The position numbers were made by a program, and so were the translations under genes. This document shows positions 24,487 to 32,437 of a DNA stretch of 49,797 nucleotides, in pieces. Within the stretch, counting starts at the first letter, position 1; each line of letters begins with the position of its first letter. The notes below the pieces were generated by a model that saw only the letters and a list, made by a program, of their open reading frames with translations, had not been told where the DNA came from and searched no databases. The stretch comes from Clostridia bacterium (GTDB lineage: Bacteria; Bacillota_A; Clostridia; Christensenellales; Aristaeellaceae), in NCBI GenBank assembly GCA_017530275.1, contig JAFXMP010000170.1, positions 1 to 49,797 on the forward strand. The letters run 5' to 3'.

Positions 24487-26547
24487 ATGCCGTACACCAT
24501 CGCACGCCACGCCGGCTATTGCGCCGGGGTGCGAAGAGCCATGGAATTGGCGTTTCAAGCCGCGCGGGAGGCAAAGGACCGCGGCATCCCCTGCTATTCC
24601 TTAGGGGAGCTGATCCACAATCCCGACGCCGTGAACGCCCTTCGGCAGGAAGGCGTCATTCCCGTAGAGCATGTGGAAGACGTTCAAAGCGGCATGATCC
24701 TGCTGCGCAGCCACGGCGTATCTCCCCAGGTGGAGGAGCAATGCCGGAAGCAGGGTCTCATCGTTCGGGACTGTACCTGCGCTTCCGTCCGCGCGCTGCA
24801 CAATATCGTGCGCGAAAGCGGAGAGCGAGGCATACCAGTTATCCTGGTAGGCGAACCGGATCATCCCGAGGTACGGGGCACCGCCGCCTGGTGCCCGGGC
24901 GAATGCCACATCGTACGCACAGAAGCGGATGTGGGCCGGCTGCCGGATATGGACAAGCCGCTGGCCGTTTCCCAAACCACCTTTTCCCTCAGCGCGTGGG
25001 AAAAGATTTTGCAAAGGCTGAATGAGCGCTATAAAGACCTGGACGCCCGCTGCACCATCTGCCCCGCCACCCAAATGCGCCAGCAGGAAGCGAAAGCCCT
25101 GGCCGCAAAGGTGGACGCCATGATCGTAGTCGGCGGCAGGAGCAGCGCCAATACGCGCAAATTATATGAAGTATGCCGGGCCATCTGCCCGCGCACCATT
25201 TTGGTGGAACGTGCGGAGGAGATTCCTTCACACTTTGCAGATATCCACAATCAACACATAGGAATAGCCGCCGGCGCATCCACACCGGATTGGTCATTTA
25301 AGGAGGTTGTCACACGCATGAACGAACAGGAACGCATCGACCAGGAAACCCAGGAACCCGTCGCCAATGTTGAACAGGAAGTTCAGGAAAACCAGGCCCT
25401 GACCATGGAAGACATTGAGAAGACTGTGGTTCGCATCCGCACGGGCCAGACCGTCACTGGCACTGTGGTGCAGATCACCGAGGACGAAGTTTGCGTCAAC
25501 ATCGGCTACAAGTCCGATGGCTTGATCAAAAAGTCCGATATGGTGGAAAAAGACGTGAAGCTCGGCGACGAAATCGAGGTCGAAGTCGTCAAAGTCAATG
25601 ATGGCGAGGGCAACGTCCTGCTTTCCCAGCGCAACATCGTGAACCGCAAAGCTTGGGAAGCGCTGATGGAAAAGTTTGAAAAAGGCGAATACATCGATGC
25701 CGAAGGCAAGGAAGCCGTTAAGGGCGGCCTGCTTGCCAGCGTCGAAGGCGGCATCCGCGCTTTCGTGCCCGCTTCCCAGCTGGCGTCCCGCTATGTGGAA
25801 AAGATCGGCCAGTTCGTGGGCCAGCCCATGAAGCTGAAGATCATCGACGTGGACAAGCAGAAGAAGCGCATTGTGGCCAGCCGCAAGCAGGTCATTGAGG
25901 AAGAAAACGCCGCGAAGAAGGCCGCCGCGTGGGATAAGCTGGAAGAAGGCGCTGTGGTCAAGGGCATCGTCCGCCGCTTCGCTGATTTCGGCGCGTTTGT
26001 GGACTTGGGCGGCGTGGACGGCCTGATCCATATTACCGACCTGGCCTGGAACCGCGTGGGCCATCCCAGCGACGTGCTGCAGGTGAACCAAGAAGTGGAA
26101 GTAAAGATCCTGAGCCTGGACCGCGAACGGGAACGCATCCAGCTGGGTTACAAGCAGCTGCAGCCCAAGCCCTGGGATAACATCGAAGAAAAGTATCCCG
26201 TTGGCACGATCCTGGAGCGCAACGTGGTGCGCATCCGCCCCTTCGGCGCGTTCATCGAGCTGGAGCCCGGCGTGGATGGCCTGGTGCATATTTCCCAGTG
26301 CGCGCTCACCCGCATCGCCAAGGTGGAAGACGTGCTGCAGGTGGGTCAGCCCGTGCGCGTCAAGGTGCTGGCGGTTGATCCCGAAGCCAAGCGCATCAGC
26401 CTGAGCATCCGTGAAGCCCTGGCTGACGAAGCTTTCGTGGAAGAAGAGCCCCTGGAAATCCCCGGCGAAGTGGAAGAAGCTACCGCTCAGGAAGCCCCCG
26501 TTGAGGAAGCCGCTCCTGCGGAAGAAACTCCCGCGGACGCCGAATAA
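24487..26547 (+). CDS. ispH: IspH - ribosomal protein S1 fusion protein
   Basis: 686 aa from the ATG at 24487 (GGAG eight bases upstream). Residues 1-280 are 4-hydroxy-3-methylbut-2-enyl diphosphate reductase with the three iron-sulfur cysteines at 12 (HAGYCAGVRRA), 98 (DCTCASV) and 192 (CTICPATQMRQ). It makes IPP and DMAPP, the last step of the MEP pathway. After an acidic linker, four S1 RNA-binding repeats follow (about 320-388, 405-475, 495-563, 580-650), then a Glu/Ala tail. This fusion is known in Clostridia. AAGGAGG at 25300-25306 precedes an internal ATG (25318) at the domain boundary, so S1 might also be made alone. Confidence 0.95.
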   Translation: MPYTIARHAGYCAGVRRAMELAFQAAREAKDRGIPCYSLGELIHNPDAVNALRQEGVIPVEHVEDVQSGMILLRSHGVSPQVEEQCRKQGLIVRDCTCASVRALHNIVRESGERGIPVILVGEPDHPEVRGTAAWCPGECHIVRTEADVGRLPDMDKPLAVSQTTFSLSAWEKILQRLNERYKDLDARCTICPATQMRQQEAKALAAKVDAMIVVGGRSSANTRKLYEVCRAICPRTILVERAEEIPSHFADIHNQHIGIAAGASTPDWSFKEVVTRMNEQERIDQETQEPVANVEQEVQENQALTMEDIEKTVVRIRTGQTVTGTVVQITEDEVCVNIGYKSDGLIKKSDMVEKDVKLGDEIEVEVVKVNDGEGNVLLSQRNIVNRKAWEALMEKFEKGEYIDAEGKEAVKGGLLASVEGGIRAFVPASQLASRYVEKIGQFVGQPMKLKIIDVDKQKKRIVASRKQVIEEENAAKKAAAWDKLEEGAVVKGIVRRFADFGAFVDLGGVDGLIHITDLAWNRVGHPSDVLQVNQEVEVKILSLDRERERIQLGYKQLQPKPWDNIEEKYPVGTILERNVVRIRPFGAFIELEPGVDGLVHISQCALTRIAKVEDVLQVGQPVRVKVLAVDPEAKRISLSIREALADEAFVEEEPLEIPGEVEEATAQEAPVEEAAPAEETPADAE

Positions 26548-26561
26548 TCGGTTTTCATTTG

Positions 26562-26599
26562 CTGCCGCGCCCAGCGCCAACGGACGCGGCAGTTTTTTT
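26562..26599 (+). terminator. Terminator after ispH-S1
   Basis: An eight-base-pair stem, CTGCCGCG with CGCGGCAG, is followed by seven T residues. It lies 15 bases past the stop. Confidence 0.85.
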
Positions 26600-26676
26600 C
26601 TGTCCATTCCGGCATGAAACAAACGATCATTCTCGTTGGATAGAATGAAAGCAACAATATTTCGGAGGTCTCCTTC

Positions 26677-27912
26677 ATGAAAATGCGTTTTTTCCTCCCC
26701 CTCCTGATCCTGCTGCTGCTGTGCTGCGTCCCCGCGCTGGCGGAGGAAGCAAAGGACATCACCGATCAGTGCAAATTCTCCGCTTCGCCCGGAAAATTCA
26801 AGCTGACCCGGATGTACGACCGGGACTACCGCACCGCCTACATGAGCGACAAGCAGAAAACGCCTTATGTGGAATTGACCGCCCCCAAGGGCAGCCCCGT
26901 GTACAGCCTGTACGTCTGCTTTGCCCACAAGGTGCTCACGCCCTGGGAGCTGCAGGCTAAACACGGCGGAAAATGGGAAACGATCTATGAAAGCGAAGGC
27001 AGCTTCGCTCATGAATACGTGGTCCTGACGCAGGCGGAAGAATCCCTGCGGATCCGGTCAAAAGCGGAAAAACAGACCCAGATGATCGTGAACGAAATCT
27101 TCGCCTTCGGTCCCGGGGAAGCCCCTTCCTTCGTGCAGACCTGGGAGCCTACTGCGGAAAAAGCGGACCTGATGGTGATCGCCGCCCACCCCGACGATGA
27201 GATCCTCTTTTTCGGCGGCACGATCCCCACCTACGCGGTGGAACGGGGGATGAACGTGGTGGTGGTTTACATGACCAACGGCACCACCAAGGACGGCATC
27301 ACCTCCCGGCGAAGCGAGCTGCTCAACGGCCTGTGGGAAATGGGCGTGCGCCAGTACCCGGTGGTGGGCACATTCGACGACCTGTATTCCGCCAAGCTGG
27401 AGAAGGGCTACGAAATCTGGGGGAAAACCAAGACCTGGCAGTTCATTACCCAGATGTACCGCCAGTATAAGCCCGAAGTGGTGATCACCCACGACGTGAA
27501 CGGCGAATACGGCCACGGTGCACACAGGGTATGCGCCGACGCGGCCCAGCGCTGCATCGACACGGCGGCGGACAGCGGAACTTATGCAGATACAGCCGCC
27601 CAATACGGCGCCTGGCAGGTCAAAAAACTGTACCTGCACCTGTATAAGGAAGGTGCCATTGAAATGGATTGGGACCAGCCGCTTTCCGCCCTGAACGGCC
27701 GCACGGGATATGAAGCGGCGCTGGACGCTTATACCTGGCATGTGTCCCAGCATGAGGCTGGACAGAAAAACCCCAAAACCGGCAAGTATGAATTGTTCAC
27801 CGTGGAGGATCGGAGCAGTGATTACAGCTGTTACCGCTTCGGCCTGGCCTATACCGCCGTAGGTCCCGATGTGGCGATGAACGATTTTATGGAAAATATC
27901 TCGGGCTTTTGA
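26677..27912 (+). CDS. Secreted PIG-L family deacetylase
   Basis: 411 aa, start behind GGAGGTC. Residues 1-22 are a signal peptide ending ALA-EE. Residues about 25-145 form a beta-rich domain resembling a carbohydrate-binding discoidin (F5/8 type C) module (inference). The PIG-L/LmbE catalytic domain starts at LMVIAAHPDDEILFFGG, with metal ligands His171, Asp174 and a later HDVNGEYGHGAH. Members remove acetyl groups from GlcNAc-containing molecules. The export signal suggests action on surface or environmental glycans. It is a single gene with strong hairpins following. Confidence 0.87.
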   Translation: MKMRFFLPLLILLLLCCVPALAEEAKDITDQCKFSASPGKFKLTRMYDRDYRTAYMSDKQKTPYVELTAPKGSPVYSLYVCFAHKVLTPWELQAKHGGKWETIYESEGSFAHEYVVLTQAEESLRIRSKAEKQTQMIVNEIFAFGPGEAPSFVQTWEPTAEKADLMVIAAHPDDEILFFGGTIPTYAVERGMNVVVVYMTNGTTKDGITSRRSELLNGLWEMGVRQYPVVGTFDDLYSAKLEKGYEIWGKTKTWQFITQMYRQYKPEVVITHDVNGEYGHGAHRVCADAAQRCIDTAADSGTYADTAAQYGAWQVKKLYLHLYKEGAIEMDWDQPLSALNGRTGYEAALDAYTWHVSQHEAGQKNPKTGKYELFTVEDRSSDYSCYRFGLAYTAVGPDVAMNDFMENISGF

Positions 27913-27955
27913 TCCGCCTGCCGCACCGGTGCATGACCGGTGCTCAGGGGGCAGT

Positions 27956-28003
27956 AAAAAATCCTTTGCAAAACCCATCTTTGGAGTCTGCAAAGGATTT
28001 TTC
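27956..28003. terminator. Terminator after the PIG-L gene
   Basis: AAAAATCCTTTGCA pairs with TGCAAAGGATTTTT (14 base pairs), ending in T residues. It lies about 45 bases past the stop and could also act on the minus strand. A smaller perfect palindrome (ACCGGTGCATGACCGGT) precedes it at about 27926. Confidence 0.75.
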
Positions 28004-28096
28004 TATGCCTCTAACCTAACGCTTCGGCCCCTGCGGATTACAGCCGGGGGGGGTCCCCAGCCTTTCGTACGCGCCTCTTACCGGTTTGGTAAAAAA

Positions 28097-29107
28097 TCAT
28101 AAAAGGCCGGAATACAGGTCCTGATTGGAAGAAAAGGACGTGCTGTCCTGCTCCGGTTCCGCGCCGTGTATGCGGGGATGATACAGCCGCCGGTCCAAGG
28201 TCCAGATTTTTTCGGAGAACGCACCCACCGGGGTGCGGCGCATCACGCCTTCCATTTCGTTCATCTTGGCGTCCATATCGTCCAGCAGGTGCAGCATTTC
28301 CGCCTCGGGGAACATGGGGGGCCGGGGGCTGCCGTGTTCCGGCTGGCCGTGGTGGCTGATGACCATGTGGGAGAGCAGCAGCACGTATTCTCCGGTCACA
28401 TTGGCCCGCCGCGCTGCTTCCCGCACCTGGGCCACGCCGTGCACCAAATGGCCCAGCAACTGGCCTTCGGCGGAATAGTCGGATACGTTGCCCATTTCGT
28501 CGCTGACGAACTCGGCTGTCTTGCTCAGGTCATGGGCGATGGCCCCGGCCCGCAGCAGATCGCCGTCCAGGAAGGGATACAGGGGAAGCACGGCTTCTGC
28601 TGCCCGCAGCACGCTCACGGTATGATGCAGCAAACCGCTGCGCTCCGCGTGGTGCACCCGCTGGGCGGCTGGATAGTAAGTAAGCTTATCCCCGCACATC
28701 AGGATCATTTCCCGCAGGATCGCCTGCAGCTCCGGCGTTTTCATTTGATCGATGGCGCGGTTGATTTCCCGCAGCATGTCCTGGGGCGGCTCCGGCGCGC
28801 AGGGCATCAGCAGGGACAGGTCCACATCGTCCGCCGGGGAGGGATTGCGCAGCCGTTCGATGCGCATTTGCAGCCGTCCGTTGTATTCCTGCACGGTGCC
28901 GCGCACTTTGATCACGGAGCCCTGCTTGGGGGGCTGCACGGTGCCGTCCCACATTTTGCAGTTGATGTCGCCCGCGGTATCGCACAGGGTCAGGTCCAGG
29001 TATTTGCCGCCGTTGGAGGAGGTGCGCTGATCCGCCGAGCGCACCAAAAGAAAGCCTTCAAATTTCATGTCCCGGCTCAGGGAAGATACGGTTAGCTGCT
29101 GCATCAT
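28097..29107 (-). CDS. yhaM: 3'-5' exoribonuclease YhaM family (OB fold plus HD domain)
   Basis: 336 aa. The N-terminal OB/tRNA-anticodon fold is seen in RTSSNGGKYLDLTLCDTAGD and VIKVRGTVQEYNGRLQMRIE. The HD phosphohydrolase domain follows: HHTVSVLRAAEAVL, GAIAHDLSK and LLSHMVISHHGQPEHGSP, giving the metal-binding His/Asp set. YhaM is a Gram-positive 3'-5' exonuclease active on RNA and DNA in RNA turnover. A start at 29107 or the adjacent ATG at 29104 is equally good. The C-terminal 25 residues are low-complexity and probably disordered. It is followed by the long hairpins at 27956. Confidence 0.92.
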   Translation of the reverse strand: MMQQLTVSSLSRDMKFEGFLLVRSADQRTSSNGGKYLDLTLCDTAGDINCKMWDGTVQPPKQGSVIKVRGTVQEYNGRLQMRIERLRNPSPADDVDLSLLMPCAPEPPQDMLREINRAIDQMKTPELQAILREMILMCGDKLTYYPAAQRVHHAERSGLLHHTVSVLRAAEAVLPLYPFLDGDLLRAGAIAHDLSKTAEFVSDEMGNVSDYSAEGQLLGHLVHGVAQVREAARRANVTGEYVLLLSHMVISHHGQPEHGSPRPPMFPEAEMLHLLDDMDAKMNEMEGVMRRTPVGAFSEKIWTLDRRLYHPRIHGAEPEQDSTSFSSNQDLYSGLL

Positions 29108-29152
29108 TTCGGGTTTGTTTCCTTCTTTACAAAGATTTCATATGCTGGGCGT

Positions 29153-29290
29153 GAAAAGAGTGGAGAGATGAGAGTGGGGAGTGGAGAGTTGAGAGTGGAG
29201 AGCGGAGAGTTGAGATTTATATAGTCGGTCAACCGTGGTCACCCTGCGATGTGATAACTATATAGTATCTCAACTCTCAACTCTTTGCTC
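29153..29290. repeat. Dispersed inverted repeat, copy B
   Basis: The right arm is ATCTCAACTCTCAACTCTT (29267-29285). The left side is a run of GAGAGTTGAGA-like units (29161-29216), the innermost GAGAGTTGAGAT. The inner flanks TATATAG (29219) and CTATATA (29258) extend the stem. The loop is unrelated to the other copies. The last codons and stop of the ferritin-like gene lie in the right arm. Confidence 0.85.
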
Positions 29291-29743
29291 TGCTTTAGCC
29301 TGGGCAAGCAGGGCATTCAGCTTTTTCAAGTGCTGCTTTTCCTCCAGCGCAATAGCCGAAAAGGCGCTGGCCGGGCCGCATGTGAGGGAAGAAGCAAAAG
29401 CGGTATATTGCCGCACGGCTTCTTCTTCCTCCATAGCCGCGTAAGCGTACAGGCCGCGCACAGATTCAAACGCGCCTTTCCGCTGCGCCTCCACAAGGCC
29501 ACCGGAAAAAAGCACCTCCGAAGCTTTTGCGGAGAGCAGCTGAGCCCGTTCAAAATCCGGCGTTTCCGCGCCCATGCGGGAAAACTGGTCCAGGTGATTC
29601 TTTTCCTCAGCCAGAATGGAGCGGACGGCGTCCTGGCAGGCGCCGTCCGTGAAGAGGACCAGCGCCCGTTCATACAGGCGGATGGCCCGCTTTTCCATTT
29701 GGCAGGCGATATACAGGGCTTCCCCTGCGCCGTGGATATCCAT
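29270..29743 (-). CDS. Ferritin-like / rubrerythrin-type diiron protein
   Basis: 157 aa, almost all helical. The ligand pattern of a four-helix ferritin-like bundle is present: MEKRAIRLYERAL, LAEEKNHLDQFSRM (EExxH), YAAMEEEEAVRQY and ALEEKQHLKKL (EExxH). Such proteins handle peroxide, oxygen or iron in anaerobes. No rubredoxin Cys4 centre is present, so it is not classic rubrerythrin. It starts four bases after the DUF1858 gene and should be co-translated with it. The last four residues (RVES) and the stop are encoded by a copy of the dispersed inverted repeat, so the repeat has replaced the natural 3' end. Confidence 0.82.
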   Translation of the reverse strand: MDIHGAGEALYIACQMEKRAIRLYERALVLFTDGACQDAVRSILAEEKNHLDQFSRMGAETPDFERAQLLSAKASEVLFSGGLVEAQRKGAFESVRGLYAYAAMEEEEAVRQYTAFASSLTCGPASAFSAIALEEKQHLKKLNALLAQAKAEQRVES

Positions 29744-29747
29744 GGCT

Positions 29748-29957
29748 TTATTCCGCTTCAGCCAGGAATTCGTTCAGTTGATGCACCAGTTCATCCACAT
29801 TGGTGCCGTGCACCGCGCAGGCATCCTCCAGGGATTCCATGATGGAATGGGGGCAGCCCAGGCAATGCATGCCAAAAGCGGTCAGGATGCGGGCAGTGCC
29901 CCGGTGGATGTTCAGCACTTCGCCGATGCTCATGCTCTTGTTTACAGTTGCTTCCAT
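29748..29957 (-). CDS. DUF1858 small redox-disulfide protein
   Basis: 69 aa. The sequence MSIGEVLNIHRGTARILTAF then GMHCLGCPHSIMESLEDACA fits the DUF1858 family (TIGR03980, a hybrid-cluster-protein-associated redox disulfide domain). The CLGC pair (Cys33 and Cys36, approximately) is the likely redox-active disulfide. AAAGGAGAG lies upstream of the ATG. It forms a two-gene unit with the ferritin-like protein, which supports a role in oxygen or nitrosative stress protection (inference). Confidence 0.85.
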   Translation of the reverse strand: MEATVNKSMSIGEVLNIHRGTARILTAFGMHCLGCPHSIMESLEDACAVHGTNVDELVHQLNEFLAEAE

Positions 29958-30045
29958 AATTTTTGCTCTCCTTTCGGGCCTTTTGGTCCGGCACCCATCT
30001 TACATGATGCGCAGCGGAATGTCAATCCCATATGAAGGAAATAAA

Positions 30046-31320
30046 CTACAGGTCCCGGTGGGTATAGCGGACGCGGCCGGTCACGGTATCCTCCACGGTC
30101 TGGCCGGAACCAAGCAGGTGATATTTATAGGTGCAAAGGCCCTCCAGGCCCACGGGGCCCCGGGCATGAAGCTTGCCGGTGGAAATGCCCACCTCGGCCC
30201 CGAAGCCGTAGCGGTAGCCGTCGGCAAAGCGGGTGGAGCAGTTCACATACACCCCGGCGCTGTCCACACCGGTGAGGAAACGGCGCTGAGCGTTTTCATC
30301 CTGGGCGATTATGGCATCAGTGTGGTGAGAGCCATAGCGGTTGATGTGGGCGATGGCTTCCTCGATGGAATCCACGATTTTAATGGACAAAATCGCGTCC
30401 AAATATTCCGTTTCCCAATCCTGTTCGGCAGCGGGCAGACAATCAATGATAGCCATGGTACGCTGGTCCCCCCGGAGCTCCACGCCCTTGGCTTTCAGCG
30501 CACCTGCGCAGGGGGGCAGGAAATCGGCGGCAATGTCCCGGTGAACCAGCAGGGTTTCCGTGGCGTTGCACACCGCCAGGGCCTGGGTTTTGGCGTCTAC
30601 GGTCACCCGCACCGCCATATCGATGTCGGCGGAAGCGTCCACATAGGTGTGGCACAGGCCCTCCGCGTGGCCCATGACGGGGATGCGGGTGTGATCCATG
30701 ATGTAGCGCACGAAGGCGTTGCTGCCCCGGGGGATGATCAGGTCGATGCTGTCGTCCTGGGAAAGCATTTCGTTCACGTCGTCCCGGGTTTCCAGCAGGG
30801 CGGCCCAGCCCTCCGGCAGCAGTCCCTTGGCCCCTTCCTCCATGGCGGCCATCAAGGCGCGGTTGGTGCGCAGGGCTTCCCGGCCCCCTTTCAGCAGCGC
30901 CGCGTTGCCGCTTTTCAGGCACAGGCACGCGATTTGCACCAGAGCGTCGGGCCGGGATTCAAAAATCACCCCGATCACGCCGATGGGGCAGGAGACCCGG
31001 TATAAATCCAGCCCCGGCGCCAGCTCCCGGGCGAGCGTCGTGCGGCCCAGGGGATCGGGCAGGGAAATCAGCGAGGAAATGCCGTCCAATACGTCCTTGA
31101 GCTTTCCTTCGTCGAATTTCAGGCGTTTGAGCAAGGGGAAGGCCAAATTTTCCGCCTCCGCCTGGGCGCAGTCCAGCTTGTTCTGTTCAAAAATGCTTTG
31201 GGCGCGGGCTTTCAATGCCTGCTGTATGTTTTTGAGCGCCGCGTTCCTTTGCTCCGCAGGCAAGGCGGATAAGGTGTAGGAAGCGATCCGGGCGTTATGA
31301 GCCAATTCTTTCACTTGCAT
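30046..31320 (-). CDS. proA: Gamma-glutamyl phosphate reductase
   Basis: 424 aa from the ATG at 31320, with GGGAGGG seven bases upstream; the ATG at 31326 lies too close to that site. It has the aldehyde dehydrogenase-like fold: [38 protein letters not shown], and catalytic Cys in [15 protein letters not shown]-terminal blocks include [31 protein letters not shown] and [10 protein letters not shown]. It makes glutamate-5-semialdehyde in proline synthesis. proB is not in the window. The promoter (31341-31370) is back to back with that of smpB. Confidence 0.97.
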   Translation of the reverse strand: MQVKELAHNARIASYTLSALPAEQRNAALKNIQQALKARAQSIFEQNKLDCAQAEAENLAFPLLKRLKFDEGKLKDVLDGISSLISLPDPLGRTTLARELAPGLDLYRVSCPIGVIGVIFESRPDALVQIACLCLKSGNAALLKGGREALRTNRALMAAMEEGAKGLLPEGWAALLETRDDVNEMLSQDDSIDLIIPRGSNAFVRYIMDHTRIPVMGHAEGLCHTYVDASADIDMAVRVTVDAKTQALAVCNATETLLVHRDIAADFLPPCAGALKAKGVELRGDQRTMAIIDCLPAAEQDWETEYLDAILSIKIVDSIEEAIAHINRYGSHHTDAIIAQDENAQRRFLTGVDSAGVYVNCSTRFADGYRYGFGAEVGISTGKLHARGPVGLEGLCTYKYHLLGSGQTVEDTVTGRVRYTHRDL

Positions 31321-31340
31321 GTTCATCCCTCCCGCTGCAT

Positions 31341-31393
31341 ATTATAACACGGCAACCCGTCCCATTGCAATTCTATTTATTTTGTGTTATAAT
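31341..31393. promoter_or_regulatory. Divergent proA/smpB promoters sharing one -35 box
   Basis: TTGCAA at 31365-31370 is its own reverse complement. Rightward it is 17 bases from a perfect TATAAT (31388-31393) for smpB. Leftward it is 18 bases from a perfect TATAAT on the minus strand (31346-31341) for proA. Both promoters therefore use the same six bases and cannot be occupied together. Confidence 0.75.
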
Positions 31394-31432
31394 CATCCGG
31401 CACAGAAAACGATGCGGAAGGAGGGAATGCCG

Positions 31433-31906
31433 ATGGCCAAGAAAAAGGGCGTGAAGCCCATTGCCCAGAACAAAAAAGCCCGGCACGACTTCTTCATCGA
31501 GGAAAGCATCGAGTGCGGCATTGAGCTCAAGGGCACGGAAGTCAAATCCATGCGCCAGGGCAAAGTGAACCTGAAGGAAAGCTATGCCATGGTGAAGGAC
31601 GGGGAAATCTTCGTGCAGGGCATGCACATCAGCCCCTACGAGCAAGGCAACATCTTCAACGCCGACCCCCTGCGCCCCAAGCGCCTGCTGCTGCATAAAA
31701 GCGAAATTCGCAAGTTAGGCGGCCAGGTACAGCGCCAGGGCTACGCGCTGGTGCCGCTGGACGTATACTTGAAGGACGGCCGCATGAAATTGAACCTGGG
31801 CCTGTGCGTGGGCAAACACCTGCATGATAAGCGCGCCAGTACCGCCGAGCGGGACGTAAAGCGGGAAATGGCCCGCATGGTGCGAACCAACAACCGGGGA
31901 GAATAA
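31433..31906 (+). CDS. smpB: SsrA-binding protein SmpB
   Basis: 157 aa from the ATG at 31433, eight bases after AAGGAGG; an ATG six bases earlier is too close. Conserved blocks are [29 protein letters not shown] (quoted in two halves: the first through IECGI, then [17 protein letters not shown]), [11 protein letters not shown] and a basic C-terminal tail with [17 protein letters not shown]. It binds tmRNA and delivers it to stalled ribosomes. The tmRNA gene lies 120 bases downstream on the same strand, so both parts of trans-translation are linked. A repeat element lies between them. Confidence 0.97.
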   Translation: MAKKKGVKPIAQNKKARHDFFIEESIECGIELKGTEVKSMRQGKVNLKESYAMVKDGEIFVQGMHISPYEQGNIFNADPLRPKRLLLHKSEIRKLGGQVQRQGYALVPLDVYLKDGRMKLNLGLCVGKHLHDKRASTAERDVKREMARMVRTNNRGE

Positions 31907-31907
31907 A

Positions 31908-32003
31908 GAGCAGAGTTGAGAGTTGAGATAGGAATACTGACGATCGGATTTCAGCTTCTCAACAAATCAGCTATATAAATCTCAACTCCCAACTCTCCAC
32001 ACT
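31908..32003. repeat. Dispersed inverted repeat, copy C
   Basis: AGAGTTGAGAGTTGAGAT (31912-31929) faces ATCTCAACTCCCAACTCT (31979-31996), with one mismatch and a 49-base loop. It begins one base after the smpB stop and ends about 30 bases before the tmRNA. Confidence 0.85.
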
Positions 32004-32027
32004 TCACACTCATCCACGGGGGTGCAC

Positions 32028-32360
32028 TGGTTTCGACGGGGATCGTCGGAGGTATGGTAAGCGAGCCGCGGACCCTGGCCGCGTTAAAACGGGGAAATTA
32101 AAATTAACTGACAATACTCTGTACGCTTTCGCTGCCTAAGAGCAGCGCGTCGACACCGAGCGCCTACGGCTCGGCCCACCGGCGTCATTGATGTAGGGAA
32201 CGGAGCCGCGGGGGCCTCGGAGCGGCTCGGCACAAGAGGCTACTGAACGCGCAAGCCCGGCGGGGGGCGCGCGCGGGAGGTAATGATAAAACCCTGCCTG
32301 CGCTCGGAGAAAACCATGCAGCTGAATCTTCGGACAGGGGTTCGATTCCCCTCACCTCCA
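32028..32360 (+). ncRNA. ssrA: Transfer-messenger RNA (tmRNA)
   Basis: The 5' end GGGGGTGCACTGGTTTCGAC and the 3' end GGTTCGATTCCCCTCACCTCCA are the tRNA-like ends. GGGGGTG (32028-32034) pairs with CACCTCC (32353-32359), and the discriminator is A32360. The 3' CCA is not encoded. By analogy with the Bacillus tmRNA, whose resume codon follows TTAACT, translation resumes at GAC 32110. The tag reads (Ala)-DNTLYAFAA with stop TAA at 32137-32139. GC-rich pseudoknot stems follow. It works with SmpB from the adjacent gene. Confidence 0.95.
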
Positions 32361-32366
32361 CTCTTT

Positions 32367-32405
32367 ACGCCTTTGAAACCAGCCACGTTTCAAGGGCGTT
32401 TTTTC
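32367..32405 (+). terminator. tmRNA terminator
   Basis: ACGCCTTTGAAAC pairs with GTTTCAAGGGCGT across a seven-base loop (one T-G pair), then TTTTT. It lies directly after the tmRNA 3' end. Confidence 0.8.
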
Positions 32406-32437
32406 CAATAGATACAGCAGCCGACGGGAGGGCCGCC

